Below, one piece after another: positions 55,043 to 64,000 of a DNA stretch of 64,000 bases (position 1 is the first letter of the stretch; every line of letters starts with the position of its first letter). Source of the stretch: Phlyctochytrium arcticum (Eukaryota > Chytridiomycota > Chytridiomycetes > Chytridiales > Chytridiaceae); the NCBI GenBank assembly GCA_025602905.1, contig JAHLKI010000017.1:186001-250000 (forward strand), in the 5' to 3' direction. A program made the position numbers and the translations under genes. The notes beneath the pieces are model-generated. The model was given only the letters and a program-made list of their open reading frames with translations, made no database searches and was not told the origin of the DNA.

Positions 55043-57428
55043 TTAAAATGCAGAAGAGTGTGGGGTCGGCAGGGCAGGGTTGACTCCCATGCCCGACAAG
55101 TTCATGTTCATAGCTACCGTCCAAGTGGGAACTTGAGTCACCTGGCCCATAGTATTGATGCCATAGACCACCCCGGTCAAGGAGGATGCTTGTGGCATGT
55201 CGGGGGAAACAACTTGGACCTTCAGAGATGTGACGTAGGCGTCAAACATCATCACCTTCATTGCGACATCGGCGGGCGGAGGTGCGTGCTTTCCGACCTT
55301 CCTCTCCAAGACCTGACGCAATTCCCGCAAAGAGGGTGCCAAATGGGATTCGTATTCGACAGGGACCGAGTCGAATACTTTACGCCACAGGCGATCGCTG
55401 TCATCAGACATGCCCGCTCGGTCAGGAATAACCTGCGTAGTCAATGGTGCTAGTAGTGACTGGTTTAGAACTCAAACATTGATATAGCAAACAAGTGCAG
55501 AGTCTTACCCGTGCTATAAAATCTGCATTCATGACAAATCAAGGTGCCCAGATCCATCAATGCTTGTGGCATCTTTTCAAGGGGTCGCAAAAGAATCGTA
55601 CGCTCTACTTTCTTGTCCACGGGTTGACTGGCTGGAATTGACTTGGACTTGCTCGCTCCAGATACTACAGGCGATGGCGTATCATCAGAAAGCTGAGTCA
55701 AGTCAATGTCAACCTCAACGGAAGTGGATGGCGCTGCAGCCGGGCCTGCCTTGGCCTCACTAGCCTTGGCCTCACTGGCCATCCTATTGGCGGCCCAATT
55801 GTCAAACTAAGGATAAATGATGATCAGCACCGTCAATCATCATCTTTCAAAGGCCTTGCTTGTACTCACCCCTTCAACCCTCTCCGTCGGTGCTTGAGTT
55901 TGCTTTTCCACATCGCTGATCCTGCGGGCCAATGTAGAAAATTCACCCGAGGGCTGTTTGGTGATAGTTGTCTAAAGTATGCTTGCATTAATGTGGATCC
56001 TTCATATGAAGTAAGTAAAGAAATTTTCTCACAGGTGATTTGGTGCTCGCTTCCTTATCTTCGACGAGTCTCCGGGCGGTCATCCAGTCTGCAAACTAAA
56101 GAGGAGCATTATAAACAATGCAATCTCACGCACAAACTCTAGAGAACTCACCGTCGCGTGAGGTGGACGCAACACCTTGTCAGTCTGTGCCTTTTCAGTC
56201 TGCGCTTCCAGCTGACTTCGCGCAACATATTCTTCGTATGTTTCAAATGCGGGCGCCGCCGACCGTCGGACTTTGAAGACCTCGTCCTTTTGGTCAGATG
56301 TGGAGGCCTCGTCCTTTTGGTCAGATGTGGAGGATGGTGTTACTGGAGCCTGTGATTTTGTGTCTGCGGTAGCTGACGCACCCAATTTAGTCCCTACATC
56401 GGCCTTAAGAGAAGAAACTGAGGGTTTGGGCGGTTCCACGGCTTTTGCAGCGGAAACGTCAGCCTTGGGGGCAGCAGGCTTGGGCACAGCACCTGCATTA
56501 GCAACTGGAGAGGGAAGACTGGTCTCAACCTTGACATTGGGAACAGGGGCGACGGGCTTGGGTCCCGCAGCATCTTTAACCACCGGTGTAGAAACGGGTG
56601 CTGCTATCGGCGCGGTTGCAGCGACGGGCGCTCTACCGTTGGCCAGCGGGGTGGGGGACCTCACCTGGGTGGTAGCAGCGGCAGGTTTGGGTGCGACTAC
56701 ATTGCTGACATTCGACGTAGGAGTGGTTGGAGCTTGCACGGCCGGCTTCGGGGTCTCCTTAACGTTGACAGCAGCTGCAGCGATGGGCACAGGTGCAGCT
56801 GACATAGGTTCCTTTACCACGTTTGTTGCAGCCGCGGTAGCCTTTGGGGCCTCTGCACTATTGCTCACAGCGGCGGGACGAGCAGTTTCTTGCGGTACGA
56901 TAGGCGGCTTGCTGACCGGTTGGCTTGAAGTAGGAACCGCTTGTGCCTTGGATGCGGCCAATGCAGCAGCTGCAGCTGCCTCCTTTTTCTTCTTTTGAGC
57001 GGCGAAAGTTGCCGCCCAATCCGCATACTGTGAAATAATCATATTAGCGACATATTGGATTAGATGCTAAACACTCTGGAGCTAACCGTTCCTCCACTGG
57101 CAGCTGCTGGTGATGTCTGTGAAGCTGGTTGTGGGGTGTTATCGACGAGGATGTTAAGCTCTCCGTCCCGCTTAATTCGAACACCCTTTTCCTTTGCATA
57201 CAGCTCCATATCAAAACCTTCTCCACTTTCTTCAGCAGCACGGCGGATCGCACGGACCCGAGCTATGCTTGGATCCTCTTTGGAAGAAGTGCGCCGGTGT
57301 TGATCGTTGGACGAGGCTCTTTTGGGAGCCGGTACGGCAGCGGAAGCAGTAGTAGTGCTACTACCCCATCCATTGTTTGACGACGAGGATGTGCTGGCAT
57401 TACCCCATCCGTCATTTGCGGAAGGCAT
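55043..57428 (-). CDS. Unrecognised protein with repeated aromatic-D-W motifs at exon starts
   Basis: Exons 57087-57428, 56152-57027, 56033-56095, 55870-55971, 55509-55806 and 55043-55449 join in phase to 695 residues. The N-terminus has DGWG/NGWG repeats, then a short charged region (FDMELYAKEKGVRIKRDGE). Exon 2 is mostly an Ala/Pro/Val-rich disordered stretch of about 230 residues. Exons 2, 3 and 5 each begin with the same kind of motif: YADWAATFAAQK, FADWMTARRLVE and FDNWAANRMASE; FETYEEYVARSQ is a weaker fourth. The last 190 residues look folded (LMDLGTLICHECRFYSTG, DDSDRLWRKVFDSVPVEYE, VAMKVMMFDAYVTSLKV). No family came to mind; a scaffold role would be a guess. Confidence 0.75.
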
Positions 57429-58179
57429 TTTCGGTGAGTGTCTGAGCTGTACAATGTGGTTAGTCAGGACGCTGAGCACAATCCCACAAGCTGTACACAG
57501 TTTCACTTACGGCTAAGTTTTTGGTAGGGAAGGTATATCACTGGCAATCTGCAGTTGATCTGTTTGTTTCTGGCGATCTGAAAGACCCTGGTGGGAAATG
57601 TTATGGGCAAGGGCTCGCTTTATCATTTACCTCCATGTGGTTAAATGAGCTGCGCACTCAGAGTCTGAGCCAGAGTCGCCCTGAGAGTCGCCAGGGGAGT
57701 TGGGCACCAAAACAAAAAAATCAAGTTATGAACAGGGTAGAGATGTAGTGTTCAGTAAAAGAAACGTGTGGATGGAATTCAATGCAAAGAAAAAGAAAGT
57801 CGAACTATAACAGTAGTGGAGACCTGTTGCGAAATAGGGTCTTTTCATAGTTGGCTACCGTAATGAAAGCCTTTCACAGTTTCTCTTATGTACAAACACC
57901 GTAATCTCTCTCCCTATTTTAATCCTGGTTGCATATAGCAAATCGAGCAAAACTTTGTAGTTCACAAAAAAGAACCGAAGAGAAAGTTCGTGTTTTTTGT
58001 TGCAGTCGGTTCAGAAATTTTAATCTATTCCAAAACAATGATGTTAAATACAGTGGGGAAACTACTTTAGAGAATGATGCAGAGGGAGGCGAGACGTGAC
58101 TTGCCGGGGTAATATTGAAAGAATCAGTGGGGGGGCTGTAGAGAAATGTAAACTTGGATCGGAGGGGTGGACATGCCAA
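57429..58179. other. Intergenic, no gene seen
   Basis: Promoter of the unrecognised gene and 3' region of the BLTP2 gene. Short frames of up to 75 codons only. Confidence 0.5.
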
Positions 58180-61100
58180 CTAAGCATCGTCCCCATCGAG
58201 CGAGCCCAGCGAGCCAGCATCAAAGAGGATTTCAGCAGACTCGTCTGGCTGGCCCTTTTTGCCTTTTTTACTCCGATTGCGGAACAGGGACAAGGAGGTT
58301 TTTTTATTGACCGGTTTGGCGGATAATGTTGTGGTGACAGTAGGCACGTTGAGGTGCGAGTTTGCGGGCGGATGCGGCTCGACTTTCGAAAGGGATGACC
58401 TTGGCAGGGATTTAATAGATGCGGACGAGGCCATACTTGGGGCATAAGTGTCCAATTGGTTGGACGATGTGGAGAGCGACTCCACATACGCGTGCTCGCC
58501 GAGCGAGCTGGGTTTCCGTTTTTGCTTCTGAAAGAGCTTTTCACGCACAAGCGCGCCAGTGTTGGCAAGAACAGCTCGGAACGCCTCTGGAATGAGGGAA
58601 AGGTTTAGAACGCAGAGCTTTCGTGCAATTTTTTGTACAGTGCGTCTCACCTTTTTTGACAGCATCCAAAAAATCTAGCCACGTCCACGTCTTGTTTCGA
58701 AATTCAAGAGTGGGCATGCGAAATGCAAACATATAGAGATCCTCGATATTCTTTTCTTTTGATCCCTGCAGAAAAAAATCAATTTCAAAGTCTTTTGTTA
58801 ACGGGATATCCGGGACGTACCCGATAGCTCAAACAATGTTGCCCCCCAGGCATTTTAATGTAAATGAAAGAGCGGTTTTCCGACGCTCGAGCTTGCATTT
58901 GCTTCAACTCATTCATCTTTCCATGGGTGTCCACTGCCGGCGGCGAAGATGTGCTCTGCTGTGGCAAACGATTTCCTGGTGGCAACTCTCGAGATGTTTC
59001 CGGGGGTCGAGCTGAGCTCGTGGAGTTGCGCAGGTTTGGCAAGACAATTCCCTGTCCCCCACGTGCCTTTCGCGCTTTCCGTTCAAAATTCGGAGATGTC
59101 TCCCCTGCTGTTGATGTCGTATCCACAACAGTACTGCCCTTCCGAGACGTGCTCACTGGATCATCCAGGTTGGAACTTGAGAATGCTGGTGGATAGAGAG
59201 ATGCGCTAGCCTCCGATGCCGAGGATCGAAAACTTCGAGCGGATCCTGGCATGTCCATTGATTCTACTCTGGAGAGTCTCTTATTCTCTTTGTCCTTTGG
59301 ATTATCTCCACCGCCTCCTGCCGCGGTGGAAGCCAATGAAAGTTTTGCTTCCGCCCTTGCCTTTCGTTCTGGGAATAAATAAAAGATAATCTGCTTTGCC
59401 ATATCGTAGGTGACCTGAATCAGCAGAGGGTAGATATTGACTTCAAAGTGATCCACGACTTTTATTCCCGCAACAGGTGCCATTTCGCGCCAGTACACGC
59501 GCAACATCTTGTGGCGGGTGTAATCCGGATCCTTGCGGTCAGGATTGTACGGCACCAACACGTCCTTGAAAGCGTTGGGGGTATTCATATGGTTCACCAA
59601 CGTCATGTGGTCTATCAGAACGGTGTTGACGCTAGACTGATCTTCATTCTGCACCCATGTGAACTGCATCGAGTCCATTGTCCACTGACACAGCGGGGCA
59701 TTGTCATCCAGCAGCATCGACCACATTATTTTCCCCACAAGCACATTAGTTTGCCAGGCTACAGCGACCGATTTTCGCTTCTGTTCCAAAATTTGTAAAG
59801 TTTTCAATGCGTTCACAATGACAATCAGTTCATCTTCATATTGTAGGACGTGTCGCTGCAATTCCAGTTTTCGTGAGGGACTATAATGCGAAGACCCGGG
59901 TCCGGTTCCAGAGCGTAGAACTGAGCTTGCAGATTTGATTTTTTGTTGGAGTGTCAGCACTGTTTCTTGAACTTTGCGTAAATCCTCCATCTGCTCCAGC
60001 ACCAAAATTGTCTTTTTTAACCGTTGGGTACGCTCCCCACGGATGGGATCTCTATAAACCAAAAGGTTTTCCACTACGTCGTAGATGCAGACGTACTGAT
60101 CAGCATTGGCAAATATGACAAAGTTGGGAAAATTGACATGCAGCGACTGCGCAGTTTCGGGGCTATTTGCCGCGTGCACACTCTTGAGGTACAGAGGGTT
60201 TGGCGCATCATGATGAATGCTCGCGTTTGTTCGTTCGACAACACGCTGCAATACACCACAATGTGAGGAGTGGTCGATCAAGCACTCCATTGGAACCCAG
60301 AGCGGCCATGTGGATGCTGAAGCAAGCCCTGTCATTTGTGCCAAGCGCTCCGAAAACGTGCGGAAATCTTGACGATGACGTTCTGCTGGAGCCGAGTCTT
60401 CCTGCTCGGGATGATTTTGATCAGTATTGGTCGTGCTTTCTTCCTGCTTAGCGACAAACAACTGCGCATTCTGAATGTTTAGAATAGCGCGTCGCTTGAT
60501 GATTTGCTCATTACGATTGTCGTAGTCATCAGCGGATTTAATCGATGCTGACTGTGCATCCAAAATTAAAATGTTTCGCAGTTGCATACTTTCTGCAGCC
60601 ACCACAACTGTCTCTAGCTGTGAGCTTGAACTTTCTTTGGATTCGGCTTCAAGGTTGACCTGAGGATTAATCAATTGAACAATATAGTTGCTCTCAAAGG
60701 TTTGATCTTCTGCAACGTAATCGGGTGACTGAGGATCTTTTGATGGAGAGTACTTCTTGAGCGCGACTGCCGAAACGCTGCCCGCGAGTGGTGCACCATT
60801 ACCCGGGCCTAGGTCATGGGTGATTCCACCGGTATCATTTGATCCTTCGCATGGTACATTGAAGCTGGTAGCGACTTCTGATACCAATTTCTCCAACAAC
60901 GCCTGGGCCCCTGTGGGTTCCATGGCCATCACAGCCATTTTGGTACTTTTTGGTTGCGCGACCTGCGGATGGTGTTTACCCATGTCTGGAACCGACTCTT
61001 GCTGCGAGGTACTGTTCGATTCGAGAAGCTGTACATAGCTCTCATGTTTGCGCTCAGCAAATGAGGCCACCAGCTGGCTCATCACTCGGGTTGCAGAATT

Positions 61101-64000
61101 TGAAAGGCAGTATTTTACTGCCATCCGCTTTTCCTGAAAGCTCAACATCGCAAAGAGAATATTTCGAACGGATCTTTTCCAAAGAAAGTTGAGATTATGT
61201 ACGATATAGCGGTGCTTGAAAACCTGCGCCTGGGAGCATTTCCTTTCTGTAGGTGGCGCGGACGCAGCATTGTAATCTCCAAGATCATTCGATTCTATCC
61301 GTTTCTCACAGCTTTGAATATATCGCTCGATGACCACCTTCTTTTCGTGCAAAATCAACATCTTTTCAACAATCTCTTGCGACTTTTCACGAAGATTGCT
61401 GTCAAAGGCGGTAATTGCGATTTGGGATTCGATCGTTCTCTGGATATCAAGATAATGCCTAATGGACGACTCGATATCGCGAAGGCGGGCTCGAAATAGC
61501 AATATTTGTACTCCGTAAACGTCTATTCTGTTCGATCAGTTTTAAGTTCTAAAGGATAGAAATTAAGAACGAAATACCTTTTCCGCCATTCGTGGCTTCT
61601 TGCATGGCCAACGACGCTTCGTTCTTCCTTCTGAAATAAATCACCCGAGGCGTCCAAGCGAAAGGAATCATTCGAATCTGTCCCTCTTCTTCACAGTATC
61701 CCATATCTTGCGAAAATAGCCAGTCCTTCAAATCGGCTGCATCACAGCTCATATCCTCAGCGTTGGCGTTTTCATGTTCAGACTTCATTCCGGAGCCCAG
61801 CGATATGGCCCGGGCCTCAATGTCCGTCAGTTCCATGTCTGAGGCGCTGAGATTCCATTTGGTAACGGACTTGCGAGTCAAAAAGTCTTCAGAAGGTGGC
61901 TTCTGTCGTAAAAGATGTTGTTTCCATGTCATATTGACGTACATTTTGGCCGCTCGACAGCGCAGCCCGACGGCACCATTACCCTCTTCAACGTCGGCGA
62001 CAAATCCGATGAGCAGTGGATACAGATTTGTCTTCAACGTCAATGTGCTGATCACTCGACCAAGTTTCTGTTTAGATACAGGAGAGCCATTGTCGCTAAA
62101 ATATCGACCGCGGCGAATAGGGAGACTGGTCAAGACGGATTGGTAAATTTTGGTTACCGTGAAAAAACGATCCAGGGAGTCAACGGAGAGGTTGAGATAG
62201 TTTAGTGGTTCTGATAGATCAGAATAATACGTACGAGGCGAATCAATACTTAGAGTAAAGTGGATTCGTTCCGTTCGAAAGCCTTTAAAGGAATCCCAAG
62301 GCTCTCTGGCATCGGATCGGCAAAATTCTGGTGCCCTCAGAACTATTTCGGAATGCGTCTTCTTCGGGGGGACCGTCTCGGTGGACTTGCCCCTGCTTTT
62401 CTTTTTTGTAGGTACAAACTCGAAGCCCAGTCCAATTTTGACACCACCTGCCAAGTGAGCTATGACATCCGCCTGAGCTTTTCGATCAGTGGGTGAGCTG
62501 GTATCTGCAGTGGCGGTGGCAGGTAATGAAAATTCCAGCGTGCCACATTCGATGCTTATGTCTTCGTTCGGACTATCGGAACCGTTAAAGTCAATCCTCA
62601 CGCCATGACTCAAAGAAATATCGATCCCTTCGGTTCCGACGTGTTTCTTTCGGTTAAAGTAGGGAGAAGTTGAGCCGAGAATCCGTGCACGTATGCCTCC
62701 TCCTCCAGTTATGTGCACGACATTATGCCCATGCATGATAAGTCTCAGCTTGTCCCACCATCCGATGGGTGCACTTGGATCTACGTTCGGTTTTGTGAAT
62801 GAGTCGAATACTGACATCATCTCTGACATGCCAGGTTCTATAGCCGCACCCCAGCAAAGCTGCATAGCTGACGAGGTGGTGATAGTGGTAGCAAGCTGAG
62901 AATAGATTTTGGTGGAATTGACTGCGCGCGTAACAATTAATGGTTCGTCCAGAAGAGGTTCCATGGGAATGGACACAGCTCGTTTTGATTCGATTCCTGA
63001 CAGCGGTTCGGCTATTATTAGCAGTCCTTCGGTGCGCCAACAGTTGTGATGGCCAGCAGGTAGGTGGAGCAAGGGCAAATGATAATCCCGCAATCGCAAC
63101 GACAACCCTCCCATAGTGATTAAGATATTTCTTGCTTTGAGCTCATCATAAATGTTGCGAGCCGGTGTATCTGCATCTAATATATGAAGAGAATCCTCCA
63201 CCGTTTCAGCAGGTAAGGTGGGCGGGGTGAGTTCGACCGAAAATTTTGATATAACTGTCGTCATTAGGGGAGGTGGCCAATCTGGTGCTTCCTTGGAGGC
63301 AGCAATGTTCTCAAGCCACGATCGAGAATTAAATTCTTGCAGCATCCACCATGTATTTTCAATCTCAATCGCGGTGCTGAATATGGAAATTTAGTGTTGC
63401 GGGCATACCTCCGTATATAGTCAATGTACCTTCCGCCCACGATATGCTGAGTATAGTCCCTGACAGCGAGACTGGCCACCTTCTTCTGGAAGGCATTATC
63501 TCTCGCAATTCTGCCTTCTTGTTCTTCGAATCCCAAGATATAATTTCTTGCAAGATGACTTTCGAATGGGTCGTCGATCATAACTATTCGAATTTCCTCG
63601 CTAGCAAATTTGATAGTTCGGATTAAATATTCCTCGATAATGGTATGTCCTCGGGGGGAGCAGGTTGAAGTGGCACGGAAACCGTAATGCTGGGCACAAA
63701 GAACTTTGATTCCTTTCTGAAAATTTAACAGATTCTCAATGACCAGACTCATTTTCATGGTATGCGGGATTGTAATTTGGATGTTTGATATTGTGCAAGA
63801 TATCTGTTTATCCAAATGTGTCGAGTTGTCACGAGATATTCGCTCTAGACGGACACATACACGATGAACAGCTAGCAGCCTTTCGTGGGTAATGCCAGCC
63901 ATCGGATGCACGTCCACTTGTAAAGCTTGCCAGCCTAGTTCCATCTGATGATCTCGAAAGAACTCCAGAGTTGTGTCGTCAATGCGCCCGTGTAGCTTGA
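58180..64000 (-). CDS. FMP27: BLTP2/Fmp27/Hobbit bridge-like lipid-transfer protein, C-terminal part (cut by window edge)
   Basis: Giant rod-shaped protein that carries lipids along a hydrophobic groove at membrane contact sites. Exons visible from the edge are 63430-64000 (partial), 61578-63376, 58821-61522, 58651-58765 and 58180-58586, with introns of 53-64 nt. They encode about 1,860 residues of the C-terminal end. Recognisable parts are IEIENTWWMLQEFNSRSW, GWWDKLRLIMHG, the coiled coil near RARLRDIESSIRHYLDIQ, MLRVYWREMAPVAGIKVVD followed by HFEVNIYPLLIQVTYD, and KEKNIEDLYMFAFRMPTLE with FRNKTWTWLDFLDAVKK. These match the Fmp27/KIAA0100 C-terminal domains. The N-terminus lies outside the window. 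Confidence 0.93.

Overview
The window is nuclear DNA from a zoosporic (flagellated) fungus, most likely a chytrid. Genes are densely packed on both strands. Nearly every gene carries GT-AG introns of about 50-80 nt, and when these are removed the reading frames stay continuous and match known eukaryotic families. An axonemal PACRG gene, an augmin subunit, a PDE9-type cGMP phosphodiesterase and a Fanzor nuclease fit an early-diverging fungus that still has a flagellum. The species cannot be named from sequence alone.

Layout. 1-10 kb: OPT-family transporter (cut by the left edge), eRF3/Sup35, an RRM-RGG RNA-binding protein, an alpha-arrestin, a small membrane protein and a secreted proline-rich protein. 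11.5-16 kb: an NDR kinase convergent with an HAUS8/augmin-like gene. 16-23 kb: a hormone-sensitive-lipase-like hydrolase divergent from a maltooligosyl-trehalose synthase (TreY); three of their introns are swollen by the same multi-hairpin repeat. 23-27 kb: a two-TM protein and PDE9. 26.7-34.5 kb: a gene-poor accessory island ending in a Fanzor gene. 34.7-43 kb: aldo-keto reductase, PACRG, Rab5 and ZW10. 43-58 kb: IMP dehydrogenase, DRG1, a wax-synthase-like MBOAT, MINDY deubiquitinase, NAD kinase and two unrecognised genes. 58-64 kb: the C-terminal part of a BLTP2/Fmp27 bridge-like lipid-transfer protein, cut by the right edge.

The genes do not form one pathway; this is ordinary eukaryotic gene order. 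Themes are translation and its control (eRF3, DRG1), membrane traffic (Rab5, ZW10, alpha-arrestin, BLTP2), cytoskeleton and flagellum (PACRG, augmin) and metabolism (TreY, IMPDH, NAD kinase, AKR, lipase, wax synthase).

The most unusual items are: (1) a repeat family found only inside three introns, always in the sense orientation, which looks like an introner-like element; (2) the Fanzor RNA-guided-nuclease gene with all three RuvC acidic residues; (3) a prokaryote-type TreY carrying spliceosomal introns, one of them holding the repeat. All exon coordinates were worked out by hand from splice consensus and checked by reading-frame phase; none is confirmed by RNA.
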